NCBI GenBank assembly: GCA_902783625.1
Contig: CACZRN010000021.1
Location: 1 to 64,000 of the forward strand
Reading direction: 5' to 3'
Source of the DNA: an uncultured Prevotellaceae bacterium
Lineage (GTDB): Bacteria > Bacteroidota > Bacteroidia > Bacteroidales > Bacteroidaceae
DNA: 64,000 bases
Under the pieces are notes generated by a model that was not told where the DNA came from, did no database searches, and saw only the letters and a list, made by a program, of their open reading frames with translations. The first letter of the stretch is position 1. The number at the start of each line of letters is the position of its first letter. The translations under genes and the position numbers were made by a program. Positions 34,592 through 43,820 of the stretch are shown here, piece after piece.

Positions 34592-36631
34592 TTATTTCTT
34601 TTGTTTAAGCAGGTCTTTCATCCTTATGATTTCATCCCTGATTTGTGCAGCAGTGATGAAATCAAGTTCTTTGGCTGCCTTTTTCATCATTAGTTCAGCA
34701 TCTGCAATGCGCTTTTGAATCTCCTCGGTACTCATCGCTTTTTCAATAGGATCAGCGACCATATTGTAGGACTCTGGTTCAATGTATGGTTTGTAAGCCG
34801 GAGCTTTATCTGTACCAATGTTTTCAGTCTTTGATGTTGATGAGACTAGTGATTTATTTATACTCTTTATTATTTGACGTGGAGTAATGCCATGCTCCTC
34901 GTTATATTTCAACTGAATGCTTCTTCGACGAACAGTTTCATCAATAGTGCGCTGCATGCTTTCTGTAATGGTATCGGCATACATGATAACCTTTCCGTTC
35001 ACGTTTCGTGCAGCTCTTCCAGCTGTTTGTGTCAGCGATCTGTGATTCCGCAGGAAGCCCTCCTTGTCGGCATCAAGTATTGCCACAAGCGACACCTCTG
35101 GTAAGTCAAGTCCTTCTCGTAACAGATTAACTCCTACAAGAACATCGTATTCGCCTGCCCTGAGTGCATTCATTATTTCCACGCGATCGAGTGTAGCTAC
35201 ATCGCTGTGAATATAGTTTGCCCTAATGTCATGTTGAAGAAGATACTCAGTCATATCTTCGGCATTGATTTTTGTCAGTGTCGTCACAAGAATCCTCTCG
35301 TTTCTTTCTGAACGGATTGCGATTTCCTCCATTAAATCGTCAATCTGATTCTCGCTTGGGCGCACCTCGATTATAGGATCCAACAAGCCTGTCGGTCGGA
35401 TTATCTGTTCGACAATAACTCCTTCGGCCTCGGATATCTCAAATGCTGCTGGAGTTGCTGACACATATATGACTTGGTTAGTCATTTCTGTGAATTCATC
35501 GAATCTCAAAGGCCGGTTATCGAAGGCAGCGGGCAGTCGGAAACCATATTCAACAAGATTCTGTTTCCGTTTTCTATCGCCACCATACATGGCGTTTAGT
35601 TGTGGAACACTAACATGGCTCTCGTCGATAATCATTAAGTAGTCTTTTGGAAAGAAATCGAGAAGGCAATATGGTCTTTCCCCTGCCTGGCGACCATCGA
35701 AATATCGGCTATAATTCTCTATGCCGCTACAGTGTCCAAGTTCACGTATCATTTCGATGTCGTATTCCACTCGCTCCTTTATTCTGGCAGCTTTCTCCTC
35801 GTCGCCGATACTCTTGAAAAAATCTATCTGCTTCAGCAAATCATCTTGTATCTGAACAATAGCGTTTTCAGCCTGTTCTTTAGATGTTACAAATAGGTTG
35901 GCGGGGTATATCTGATACTCGTAGAATGTGCTCAGTGTGGCTAACGTCTCACTGTCTAATTCCGAAATCTCGTCAATCTCGTCACCCCACCATGTTATCC
36001 TTAGTATATAGTCACTATATGGCAGGGCGATATCTACAGTGTCGCCTTTTACACGGAAGCATCCTCGTTCAATCTCTATGTCGTTTCTTGTGTATAGTGC
36101 AGACACCAGTTTTCGAAGGAAAACATTCCTGTCCGTGTTTTCTCCACGCTTTATTTTTATGATACTCCCCGACAAGGCAGTGGGTCCTCCCATGCCATAA
36201 ATACATGATACCGACGAGACCACAACAACATCTCTTCGTCCTGATAGGAGAGAACTCACTGCTTTCAGTCGAAGGCGATCAATGTCTGTGTTGATTGCCA
36301 GGTCTTTTTCAATATATGTGTCAGTTGTGGGCAGATAAGCTTCGGGTTGGTAGTAGTCGTAATACGATACGTAGTATTCCACGGCGTTTTCTGGGAAGAA
36401 GCCTTTCATCTCCTCGTATATCTGCGCGGCAAGGGTTTTGTTGTGACTAAGTATAAGAGTAGGGCGATGGCTGCGGGCAATGACGTTTGCCATTGTGAAC
36501 GTCTTGCCAGAGCCGGTCACTCCAAGCAGCACCTGAGCTTTATCGCCACGCTCCAGCCCTTCGCACAGTTGGTCGATGGCTTGAGGTTGGTCGCCAGTAG
36601 GAACGTATTCCGAAGTTAGTTTGTAGTCCAT
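34592..36631 (-). CDS. uvrB: Excinuclease ABC subunit B
   Basis: DNA-damage recognition helicase of nucleotide excision repair, 679 residues. Walker A LGVTGSGKTFTMAN lies near residue 36. The beta-hairpin region YYDYYQPEAYLP lies near 92, the DEAD-type box MIIDESHVS near 334, QTAGRAARNVNG near 535, and the C-terminal UvrC-binding UVR motif (LMMKKAAKELDFITAAQIRD) near 647. Full family length. A TAACTTTG box ends only 9 nt before the ATG, which predicts a leader of a few nucleotides at most. Confidence 0.98.
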   Translation of the reverse strand: MDYKLTSEYVPTGDQPQAIDQLCEGLERGDKAQVLLGVTGSGKTFTMANVIARSHRPTLILSHNKTLAAQIYEEMKGFFPENAVEYYVSYYDYYQPEAYLPTTDTYIEKDLAINTDIDRLRLKAVSSLLSGRRDVVVVSSVSCIYGMGGPTALSGSIIKIKRGENTDRNVFLRKLVSALYTRNDIEIERGCFRVKGDTVDIALPYSDYILRITWWGDEIDEISELDSETLATLSTFYEYQIYPANLFVTSKEQAENAIVQIQDDLLKQIDFFKSIGDEEKAARIKERVEYDIEMIRELGHCSGIENYSRYFDGRQAGERPYCLLDFFPKDYLMIIDESHVSVPQLNAMYGGDRKRKQNLVEYGFRLPAAFDNRPLRFDEFTEMTNQVIYVSATPAAFEISEAEGVIVEQIIRPTGLLDPIIEVRPSENQIDDLMEEIAIRSERNERILVTTLTKINAEDMTEYLLQHDIRANYIHSDVATLDRVEIMNALRAGEYDVLVGVNLLREGLDLPEVSLVAILDADKEGFLRNHRSLTQTAGRAARNVNGKVIMYADTITESMQRTIDETVRRRSIQLKYNEEHGITPRQIIKSINKSLVSSTSKTENIGTDKAPAYKPYIEPESYNMVADPIEKAMSTEEIQKRIADAELMMKKAAKELDFITAAQIRDEIIRMKDLLKQKK

Positions 36632-36639
36632 ACAATCTG

Positions 36640-36647
36640 CAAAGTTA
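36640..36647 (-). promoter_or_regulatory. -7 box of uvrB, very close to the start codon
   Basis: TAACTTTG on the minus strand, last base at 36640; the ATG begins at 36631. The predicted transcript would be nearly leaderless. Confidence 0.5.
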
Positions 36648-36706
36648 AGAAAAAAACAGAAAGAATGCAGTTTAATATGGTTTTTTAGTAAAATAAATTT
36701 AAAACT

Positions 36707-36738
36707 TTTGTTATTAATAAGAATAATTCTTACTTTTG
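36707..36738 (+). promoter_or_regulatory. Promoter of the bamD-rpoZ operon
   Basis: TTTG (36707-36710), 20 nt, TACTTTTG (36731-36738): an exact consensus match, 20 nt before the bamD ATG. Confidence 0.85.
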
Positions 36739-36758
36739 CAGTTCAATAGTAACGGCTT

Positions 36759-37622
36759 ATGAAGAAAACTTTGACATTTGCTCTCATTTTGCAGTTGATG
36801 CTCGTTGGCTGTGCCAATGAGTATAACCGCATTTACAAGACTTCGAATGTAGCATATAGATATGAATATGCTAAGGAGTGTTTCGCTAATGGCAAATATG
36901 GTCGCGCTACAATTCTGCTGACGGATATCATCACGATGTTCAAGAACACGGCAAACGCAGAGGAAAGTCTCTATATGCTTGCCATGTCGCAATATCTTGA
37001 CAGAGACTATGAGGGCGCTGCGCAGACATTTCGTAAGTATTATCAGACCTATCCACGTGGATATTATCGCGAGATGGCTGCGTTCTATGTAGGACAAAGT
37101 CTTTACATGAGCACCCCCGAGCCTCGTCTCGACCAGAGCACTACAGTTTCGGCAATTGCCGCTTTTCAGGAATATCTCGATGTGTTCGTAGATGCGAAAT
37201 TCAAGTCTGTAGCGCAAGACAGACTTTTCGAATTGCAAGACAAGCTTGTGAAGAAAGAGCTACATTCTGCTCAGCTATATTACGACCTCGGCTCATATTT
37301 TGGCAATTGTGGTTATGGTGGAAATAACTACGAGGCATGTATCATCACTGCTCAGAATGCTTTGAAGGACTATCCCTACACATCGATGCGCGAGAACTTT
37401 TCGTTGCTCATAATGAAAAGTAAATACGAACTTGCAAAAGAAAGTGTCGATGAGAAGAAACTCGAGAGATATCAGGATGCCGAGGACGAATGCTACGGAT
37501 TTATAAATGAATATCCCGACTCTAAGGATAGGAAGACCGCTGAGAAGTTTATAGAGCATTGTAAGAGCGAAATTGCCGTGCTCGACAAGATGGCAGCAAT
37601 AACCAATTTAAGAACAGAATAA
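36759..37622 (+). CDS. bamD: Outer-membrane protein assembly lipoprotein BamD
   Basis: Periplasmic lipoprotein of the BAM complex that inserts beta-barrels into the outer membrane. The product has 287 residues with lipobox LVGCAN near residue 17 and TPR-type helices: YEYAKECFANGKYGRA near 33, AEESLYMLAMSQY near 67, and FQEYLDVF near 130. It is first in a tight cluster with rpoZ (12 nt on), DUF4293 and a glucosaminidase, an arrangement seen in other Bacteroidales. Confidence 0.93.
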   Translation: MKKTLTFALILQLMLVGCANEYNRIYKTSNVAYRYEYAKECFANGKYGRATILLTDIITMFKNTANAEESLYMLAMSQYLDRDYEGAAQTFRKYYQTYPRGYYREMAAFYVGQSLYMSTPEPRLDQSTTVSAIAAFQEYLDVFVDAKFKSVAQDRLFELQDKLVKKELHSAQLYYDLGSYFGNCGYGGNNYEACIITAQNALKDYPYTSMRENFSLLIMKSKYELAKESVDEKKLERYQDAEDECYGFINEYPDSKDRKTAEKFIEHCKSEIAVLDKMAAITNLRTE

Positions 37623-37634
37623 AATTGTAAAAAT

Positions 37635-37964
37635 ATGGATTACAAAAAATCAAAAGCACCCACAAACACAGTTACACGCGACATCATGAATCTCTGCGAA
37701 GACACTGGCAATATCTACGAGAGTGTCGCCATAATCTCAAAACGTGCCAACCAGATTTCGTCGGAGATAAAGCAAGACCTTAATAAGAAGCTTGCTGAAT
37801 TCGCGTCATATAACGACTCACTCGACGAAGTGTTCGAGAATCGCGAGCAGATAGAGATATCGCGCTATTATGAGAAACTACCTAAGCCGTCGCTTCTCGC
37901 AACAGAAGAGTTCATCGAGGGCAATGTGTACTATCGTGACCCATCGAAAGAGAACGAAGAGTAA
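37635..37964 (+). CDS. rpoZ: RNA polymerase omega subunit, Bacteroidetes type (Rpb6-like)
   Basis: Small RNA polymerase subunit that helps assembly of the core enzyme. The 109-residue product shows the early TVTRDIMNLCEDTGNIYESVAIISKRANQI-type region (residues 12-41), matching the omega/Rpb6 fold as it occurs in Bacteroidetes, and a divergent C-terminus (PSLLATEEFIEGNVYY). Co-transcribed with bamD. Confidence 0.85.
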   Translation: MDYKKSKAPTNTVTRDIMNLCEDTGNIYESVAIISKRANQISSEIKQDLNKKLAEFASYNDSLDEVFENREQIEISRYYEKLPKPSLLATEEFIEGNVYYRDPSKENEE

Positions 37965-37990
37965 CAACAGCCCCTTTCAGATAAAGACCG

Positions 37991-38458
37991 ATGATACAAC
38001 GAATACAGACACTATTTCTGCTATTAGCTTTTATAGTAGTGGTATTATGCTTGGCTCTTCCTATAGGGCGGTATATTGCAATGGGCGAGGGTGCAGACTT
38101 TATTCTTTACAACAACCAAGTCTATGCCATTTCGGATAGTAATATATTATTCCCCCTTTACCCGTACGCAATACTTGCAATACTGCTTCTCCTCGCGTGT
38201 CCGTTGACACTGTGGACAATATTCAAGTACAAAAACCGCATGTTGCAAGCTATGCTTTGCAGTTCACTTATGGTACTGATGATACTATGGGTGGCATGGT
38301 ATGTCTATGTCGGATATTGTCGTGGTATAGAGGGCACAGCATTCCATCCTTCATTCGCTGCTGTGCTGCCAGTAATAGCACTCATACTCTATGCTATGGC
38401 GCGACGCGGAATACTTAGTGATGAGAAACGTGTTAGAGACGCCGACAGGATAAGGTGA
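37991..38458 (+). CDS. DUF4293 family membrane protein
   Basis: Integral membrane protein of 155 residues with four predicted helices (about 7-27, 55-77, 88-108, 121-139). It begins MIQRIQTLFLLLAFIVVV, the standard start of DUF4293 proteins of Bacteroidetes. Function is unknown. It lies 26 nt after rpoZ and one base before the glucosaminidase gene, so it belongs to the same transcript. Confidence 0.85.
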   Translation: MIQRIQTLFLLLAFIVVVLCLALPIGRYIAMGEGADFILYNNQVYAISDSNILFPLYPYAILAILLLLACPLTLWTIFKYKNRMLQAMLCSSLMVLMILWVAWYVYVGYCRGIEGTAFHPSFAAVLPVIALILYAMARRGILSDEKRVRDADRIR

Positions 38459-38459
38459 T

Positions 38460-39386
38460 ATGATATTCTCCCGACGTAGCATAGCCACTCTGCTATTCAT
38501 CCTGTGCGGATTATCGCTTGCCGCACAGCAACGCAACTCCTTCTACGATGACTACATCGCACGCTTCGGCAGCGTGGCAATCGATCAGATGAACAGATAC
38601 GGCATTCCTGCCAGCATAACGATGGCGCAGGGGCTGTTGGAGAGCGGGGCGGGAAGGAGCGAGCTGGCTACAAAGGGGAACAACCATTTCGGCATAAAAT
38701 GCCACTCATGGACTGGACCGACAATCTATCACGACGATGATGCCACGGGCGAGTGCTTCAGGGCATATGGCAATGCACGCGAGAGTTACGAAGACCATAG
38801 CCGTTTTTTGGTTAACAGTACACGATACCGCAAGTTGTTTCAATACGGTCGGAAAGACTACAAATCATGGGCGCACGGTCTTAAAGAGTGCGGATACGCC
38901 ACCGATCCACAATATGCATACCGACTTATTAGTCTAATTGAGCGCTACGACCTCCATCGCCTTGACGATGGTGTTGCAACAGCATATTCACCAGCCTACG
39001 AGAAAAAGCCGACCATCGTCGGTGCTGTCGCTCATAGTAGTCTGCATAAGATAGAGATATTCAACAAAAACTACTACCTTATTACCCGCGAAGGCGACAC
39101 CTTCCGTTCACTCTCTGCCGAGACAGGCATCTCTGCACGCAAACTAGCTAAGCACAACGAGCTTAATATAGATAGTCCCCTTCATGCTGGGCAGGTCGTA
39201 TGGCTGAAAAAGAAGCAGAGCCGCGCCCCTAAAGAGTATAAGCGTCGCCCCCATGTGGTTGCTGCCGGACAAAGCCTTTACGACATCTCGCAGATGTATG
39301 GTATACGATTGAAAAGCCTCTATAAACTCAACCGCCTACAACCTGACTATGTCCCCAAGGTCGGCGATATAATCTTTGTTAGATAA
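38460..39386 (+). CDS. Secreted glucosaminidase (GH73/FlgJ-like) with LysM repeats
   Basis: Peptidoglycan hydrolase of 308 residues. The signal peptide ends near SLAAQ (residue 22). The glucosaminidase domain (about 25-165) has ITMAQGLLESGAGRSELA with the catalytic Glu near residue 59, then NHFGIKCH and a late YATDPQYAYRLISLI. Two LysM-type repeats follow (about 205-250 and 262-308), which bind glycan chains. Its ATG lies one base after the DUF4293 stop, so translation is probably coupled. Confidence 0.93.
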   Translation: MIFSRRSIATLLFILCGLSLAAQQRNSFYDDYIARFGSVAIDQMNRYGIPASITMAQGLLESGAGRSELATKGNNHFGIKCHSWTGPTIYHDDDATGECFRAYGNARESYEDHSRFLVNSTRYRKLFQYGRKDYKSWAHGLKECGYATDPQYAYRLISLIERYDLHRLDDGVATAYSPAYEKKPTIVGAVAHSSLHKIEIFNKNYYLITREGDTFRSLSAETGISARKLAKHNELNIDSPLHAGQVVWLKKKQSRAPKEYKRRPHVVAAGQSLYDISQMYGIRLKSLYKLNRLQPDYVPKVGDIIFVR

Positions 39387-39709
39387 AGGTTGAAGATAAC
39401 GATGGCGCAAGAATCAAAGAAATGATAGTTTCTCCAACCAGTCTTAAACTCTTTCACGTTTTACTTTATAACATGACATGATGTCTATCACTTTGTCTTG
39501 TTATATTAGAAATTTGCTAGCAAAATTCTTAATAAAGAGCCTCTTTAATGCCAATAAAGTGCCCATTTAATGAAAATTTTGCTAGCAATTTTTTTTCAAT
39601 AAATAATTTGCACAAGATATTGATACACGTTTCTTACCATGATTCAATAAATATAGCACGTAGGATAATTGCTTAAGATAAGCCTAGCTTTTGGCATTGT
39701 AAAAAGAAT
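39387..39709. other. Convergent intergenic gap with array D
   Basis: AT-rich and without an ORF. It contains array D (39530-39575) framed by 14-bp inverted repeats. The first 120 nt after the glucosaminidase stop show no clear hairpin. Confidence 0.7.
39514..39588 (-). repeat. Dispersed 22-bp repeat array, copy D, framed by inverted repeats
   Basis: Two units (AATAAAGAGCCTCTTTAATG and AATAAAGTGCCCATTTAATG). Read on the minus strand they have the common lead-in CATTAAATGGGC and end GGCTCTTTATTAAGAA. Unlike other copies this one is bounded by exact 14-bp inverted repeats, TTGCTAGCAAAATT at 39514-39527 and its complement at 39575-39588. Confidence 0.88.
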
Positions 39710-39735
39710 AAAGGCGAGGATTAGTCCTCGCCTTT
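39710..39735 (-). terminator. Terminator of the rubrerythrin gene
   Basis: AAAGGCGAGGA and TCCTCGCCTTT form an 11-bp stem with a TTAG loop. On the minus strand it is followed by ATTCTTTTT. Confidence 0.85.
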
Positions 39736-39766
39736 GTGATGTTGTTTCAGGGTATCTTGGTTTATG

Positions 39767-40324
39767 TTATTCTCCAAAATACCTTTTGAGTAGTCCAGTG
39801 AATCCTGCGCAGTGGCGTGCCTCGTCCTTTGCCATCTCATGCACTGTGTCATGTGTGGCATCCATGCCTGCAGCCTTAGCGTTCTTTGCAATGCGGAACT
39901 TGTCCTCGCATGCTCCGCGTTCGGCTGCGATGCGTGCCTTCAGGTTGCTCTTAGTGTCCTTCAGTACATCGCCGAGCAGTTCGGCAAAGCGACTTGCGTG
40001 GTCGGCTTCCTCGAAAGCATAGCGTTTGAAGGCTTCTGCAATCTCAGGATATCCTTCGCGATCGGCCTGCCGCGACATGGCAAGATACATGCCAACTTCG
40101 CCACACTCTCCGTTGAAATGGTCGGTGAGGTCTTTAATCATCTCTGCGTCAGCATTCTCGAGGCGTGCTGCGCCGAGTACATGCTCTGTAGCAAATGACT
40201 GTTCGCTAGCGCTTTCAAGCTCTTTGAACTTGCTGGCTGGTGCTTTACAAATTGGGCAGCGCTCTGGTGCCTCTGTGCCTTCGTGTATGTAACCACATAC
40301 GGTGCAAATGAATTTTTTCTTCAT
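39767..40324 (-). CDS. Rubrerythrin
   Basis: Peroxide-reducing non-haem iron protein for oxidative-stress defence in anaerobes. The 185-residue product starts with a rubredoxin-like domain ([13 protein letters not shown] and RCPICKAP, two CxxC pairs), followed by a four-helix ferritin-like domain with the diiron ligands in [31 protein letters not shown] and DEARHCAGF. The rubredoxin domain is N-terminal, the reverse of classic rubrerythrin, which is a known variant. Single gene with its own terminator. Confidence 0.93.
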   Translation of the reverse strand: MKKKFICTVCGYIHEGTEAPERCPICKAPASKFKELESASEQSFATEHVLGAARLENADAEMIKDLTDHFNGECGEVGMYLAMSRQADREGYPEIAEAFKRYAFEEADHASRFAELLGDVLKDTKSNLKARIAAERGACEDKFRIAKNAKAAGMDATHDTVHEMAKDEARHCAGFTGLLKRYFGE

Positions 40325-40411
40325 AATGTTTTTGTTTTTTAATTGTTAAGTTAAAGGGATTCTTTGAGTTATTAATTTAAATGAGTTATGAAGTACAGGA
40401 GTAGCGAAATA

Positions 40412-41224
40412 TTATACTTCGTTGTACTCGTTAATTATTTTAATCATCTGTTCTGCTTTTTTATCGGCTAAAGGCGTTGCAGGGTAATAGCCTTCTGTCG
40501 TGAGTTCCTCTGAGGCGAGGCAACAGACTATGCGCCGAAGGAGTTTTTGGCATGAAAGCTTCTTTGCAAGTACGCCGAGCTCGGGCTCATCGATGTCGCA
40601 TAACTGTAACCGCATCGCTAGGTCCGTTAACAACTCGCGTGGCAAAGTGTTCCTTTTTAGCATGTGGCGTATGTATAGTAGTCTAAAGAGTATGTCCTTC
40701 TCATCTTCGTAGCTAGACATTACTCTGTCTGGAAGGCTCTCTATGTGATGGGCGATGGTTGTGTTTACCAGTCGCTCGATGTTCTCCCTGATTTTGTCGT
40801 CGTATTGTTGTTTGACGTCTTTATACGTTTCCAAAAGAAACGAGAGGAACTTCTCAGGCGTTACAGGAGTTAATATCGGTGATGGGAAGGTGATAATTTT
40901 CGTTTTGGTGGCGTGTCTGGTTATTATCTCTGCCTCTTTTGGTCCGAGAGTGTGTATGAGTGCGAAGTTGGCTTTAATCTTCCTCTCTGTCAGTAGGAAT
41001 GTCCCTAACGGCGAATAGACGACCGGTACTTCTGCTTTACGGAAATGGTCGGCTGTGGCAATAAGACTGTTTTCTGGACATCCGAAGAGATGCACAATAT
41101 CGGGTGAGTGGTCTGTGATATCTATCTCTGTCGACTCCGATAACAGTCGGGTGCACATCGTGAACAATTCGAGCGACGAATTGTCAAGATTCTTTTCGCC
41201 ATATATCTTTATGTGTATCCTCAT
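40412..41224 (-). CDS. Unknown protein, glycosyltransferase-like N-terminal half, with lysA
   Basis: Not assigned. The N-terminal 130 residues look like half of a GT-B glycosyltransferase (SPDIVHLFGCPENS, then VPVVYSPLGTFLLTERK and IHTLGPKEAEIITRH), but the C-terminal donor-binding half is replaced by a helical region of 140 residues. No signal peptide. Its ATG overlaps the lysA stop by 4 nt (ATGA), so it is coupled to lysine/DAP synthesis genes, though nothing in it suggests that pathway. Confidence 0.75.
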   Translation of the reverse strand: MRIHIKIYGEKNLDNSSLELFTMCTRLLSESTEIDITDHSPDIVHLFGCPENSLIATADHFRKAEVPVVYSPLGTFLLTERKIKANFALIHTLGPKEAEIITRHATKTKIITFPSPILTPVTPEKFLSFLLETYKDVKQQYDDKIRENIERLVNTTIAHHIESLPDRVMSSYEDEKDILFRLLYIRHMLKRNTLPRELLTDLAMRLQLCDIDEPELGVLAKKLSCQKLLRRIVCCLASEELTTEGYYPATPLADKKAEQMIKIINEYNEV

Positions 41225-42372
41225 TCTATCTCGTCGCTAAATATGCTTTGCGGCAGTGGTCGGCTGTTGTAGCAACTTGCCATGCTCTCGCCATAAGCCC
41301 CTGCAGACCTGATGGCAATAATATCTCCCCGATGTGTAGTAGGCAGTTCAATGTTCTTCGCAAATACATCACTCGACTCGCATACAGGTCCGACCACGTC
41401 GTAATACTCACGACCTTCTGTGTTCGAAAGATTCTCAATAGCGTGATACGCCTGATATAAGGCAGGACGGATTAGCTCTGTCATGCTTCCGTCGATGATC
41501 GCAAACTGCTTGTGATGGCCGTGCTTGACATACAGACATCTTGTGATTAGACTGCCACATTGCCCTACGACAGCTCTGCCCAACTCGAAATGAAGAGTCT
41601 GATGCGGGAAAAGTTTAATGTGAGAGCGGAATGTGGAGAAGTATGAGTCAAAATCGGGGATGGGGCGAGAGTCTGGATTGTGATATTCGATGCCGAGTCC
41701 TCCGCCGACATTGACAATTTCTATCCTTACATGGTGCTTCTCTGCCCATTGTAGCATTTGGTTTACCCTGTTGCAGAGCACTATGAAGTCAGCCATGTCG
41801 AGTATTTGTGAGCCGATATGGAAATGAAATCCTTTGAATCGCAATGATTTGAGAGAGAAACACTCTTCGATAACACTCTCGACATCGGAGATTGATATAC
41901 CGAATTTGTTTTCTGCCAATCCTGTGGTAATATTGGCGTGAGTGTGCGCTGCGACGTTTGGATTGATTCTCAAGCAGATATTGGCTTTCTTCTCAAGTTT
42001 GTCTGCAATCTCGGCAATCACTCTCATTTCTTCAATGCTTTCTACATTGAAACATTCGATGTCGTGTTGCAGGGCATACACTATTTCCCAATCTGATTTG
42101 CCCACACCGGCAAAAACAATCTTGTCGGCATTGAATCCATTTTCGATTGCAACTTTTATCTCTCCGCCACTGACACAATCGGCGCCAAGTCCGTATGTGC
42201 TGATTATCTTCAGGAGAGTTGGATTAGCATTCGCTTTTATGGCATAGTGAATGACATAGTTGTCACAGGCAATTGCCTTCATCGTTTTCAGTGTTGAATG
42301 CAGCAGGTCAAGGTCGTAGAAATAGAACGGAGTCCTTATGTCGGTGAATTTGTCTATGTCGATTGTCATCAT
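41221..42372 (-). CDS. lysA: Diaminopimelate decarboxylase
   Basis: PLP enzyme that makes lysine from meso-diaminopimelate. The 383-residue fold-III product has the PLP-lysine motif HYAIKANANP near residue 41, GGEIKVAIENG near 69, HFHIGSQI near 185, NVGGGLGIEY near 225 and the catalytic CESSDVFAKN near 325. The gene partner lysC supports this assignment over the related carboxynorspermidine decarboxylase. The gap to lysC is 15 nt. Confidence 0.92.
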   Translation of the reverse strand: MMTIDIDKFTDIRTPFYFYDLDLLHSTLKTMKAIACDNYVIHYAIKANANPTLLKIISTYGLGADCVSGGEIKVAIENGFNADKIVFAGVGKSDWEIVYALQHDIECFNVESIEEMRVIAEIADKLEKKANICLRINPNVAAHTHANITTGLAENKFGISISDVESVIEECFSLKSLRFKGFHFHIGSQILDMADFIVLCNRVNQMLQWAEKHHVRIEIVNVGGGLGIEYHNPDSRPIPDFDSYFSTFRSHIKLFPHQTLHFELGRAVVGQCGSLITRCLYVKHGHHKQFAIIDGSMTELIRPALYQAYHAIENLSNTEGREYYDVVGPVCESSDVFAKNIELPTTHRGDIIAIRSAGAYGESMASCYNSRPLPQSIFSDEIE

Positions 42373-42387
42373 ATTGCGATTCGCTTG

Positions 42388-43737
42388 TTATTTCTTAAAA
42401 AGTTCTTCGCTCAGTTGTTGGAGTGCACGTGTCTTGTCAGCTTTCCTTATCAGAAGCGAGATGTTAAAGTTACTGCCTCCATATGATATCATCCTTACAG
42501 GAATGTTTCTCAACGCCTTCATTGCCCATGTCTCAAAGCCCAGATTGTTCCAATCGAGATCGCCAACTATACATACTATGCACATGTCTTGATCTATAGT
42601 GACAGAGCCATACTTCTTAAGTTCCTCAACTATCTCATTCAGATGTTTGTCGTTGTCAATGCTCATCGACAGGCCCACCTCGCTTGTTGTTATCATGTCG
42701 ATAGGTGTTTGATAACTCTCGAAGATTTCAAACACTTTCCTCAGGAAACCCGTTGCCAGGAGCATTCTCGACGATTTGATTTTAATTGCCGTGATGTTAT
42801 CTTTAGCTGCAATGGCTTTTATCTTGCCTCTTATCAGTACGTTGTCGATAATAGTACCTTCGGCATCGGGATCCATTGTGTTCTTTAACCTGACGGGAAT
42901 GCCTGCAAATTTTGCCGGTTGTATGCAGGTAGGGTGCAGAATCTTTGCACCGAAATACGCTAACTCGGCTGCTTCTTCAAAGTTTAGCTGCCTGACAGCC
43001 TCAGTGTCCTCAACATATCTCGGGTCGTTGTTGTGCATTCCGTCGATATCTGTCCATATCTGTATTTCCTCTGCTCCGATGGCAGCTCCTATCAGTGATG
43101 CTGTATAATCGCTTCCTCCTCGCTCAAGATTGTCGATTTCACCGTAAGCATTGCGACAGATAAACCCTTGCGTGATATAAATGTCGTGCCCCGACTGACT
43201 GTTTAAAATCGCATTCAGTTTTTCCTTTATATAATTAAGGTCGGGTTCTGAATTTTTATCTGTCCGCATGAAGTCGATTGCAGAAAGCAGGCACACATTG
43301 TATCCCTGTTCTTTCATGTATGCGGCAACCATGTTTGTGCTCAGTATCTCACCTTGGGCAACAATGCTCTTTTCCTCGAAACTAGTGAAAATATCTTTAG
43401 TAAACGAACGCAGATAATCCATATTCTCTTGTATGAACTTCCGCATTTCGTTTTTGGTGTCATCGGTAGAGAATAGGTCGTCTATATGCTTAAGGTATTT
43501 GTTTTCAAGTGAATTGATTATTTCATTTGCGCCGTCAGCATTCTTCTTATAGAGATAGTTTGATATCTCCACAAGCGAATTTGTTGTTCCCGACATTGCC
43601 GACAACACCACAACAACAGGTGTGGTACCCTGTTCGCTGTTGCCGCTCTTTTGCTGTTCTCTTTTTATCAGAGCTACTACGCCCTTCATTCTTTCGGTGG
43701 TACCTACTGATGTACCGCCAAACTTCATTACCTTCAT
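42388..43737 (-). CDS. lysC: Aspartate kinase
   Basis: First step of the aspartate family pathway. A monofunctional enzyme of 449 residues: KFGGTSVGT near residue 4, the GGSDYTASLIGAAIGAEEIQIWTD block near 218, and two C-terminal ACT domains (near 300-440) for amino-acid feedback. FEEAAELAYFGAKILHP near 253 is typical. It is first in the lysC-lysA-unknown operon. No lysine riboswitch was recognised in the 80-nt leader. Confidence 0.96.
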   Translation of the reverse strand: MKVMKFGGTSVGTTERMKGVVALIKREQQKSGNSEQGTTPVVVVLSAMSGTTNSLVEISNYLYKKNADGANEIINSLENKYLKHIDDLFSTDDTKNEMRKFIQENMDYLRSFTKDIFTSFEEKSIVAQGEILSTNMVAAYMKEQGYNVCLLSAIDFMRTDKNSEPDLNYIKEKLNAILNSQSGHDIYITQGFICRNAYGEIDNLERGGSDYTASLIGAAIGAEEIQIWTDIDGMHNNDPRYVEDTEAVRQLNFEEAAELAYFGAKILHPTCIQPAKFAGIPVRLKNTMDPDAEGTIIDNVLIRGKIKAIAAKDNITAIKIKSSRMLLATGFLRKVFEIFESYQTPIDMITTSEVGLSMSIDNDKHLNEIVEELKKYGSVTIDQDMCIVCIVGDLDWNNLGFETWAMKALRNIPVRMISYGGSNFNISLLIRKADKTRALQQLSEELFKK

Positions 43738-43820
43738 TGTTGTAGTGGATTATATTATATCTGTTGAAGATAGATTGAAAACCAGATATGTTGTCAAGTC
43801 TGCATTCAGGCAGACTGCTA

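Noticed and set aside
41221..42372. Carboxynorspermidine decarboxylase instead of LysA
   Set aside because: The gene lies 15 nt after aspartate kinase, which favours the lysine pathway; motifs do not separate the two clearly.
43738..43820. Lysine riboswitch before lysC
   Set aside because: The leader is short and no lysine-aptamer features were recognised.
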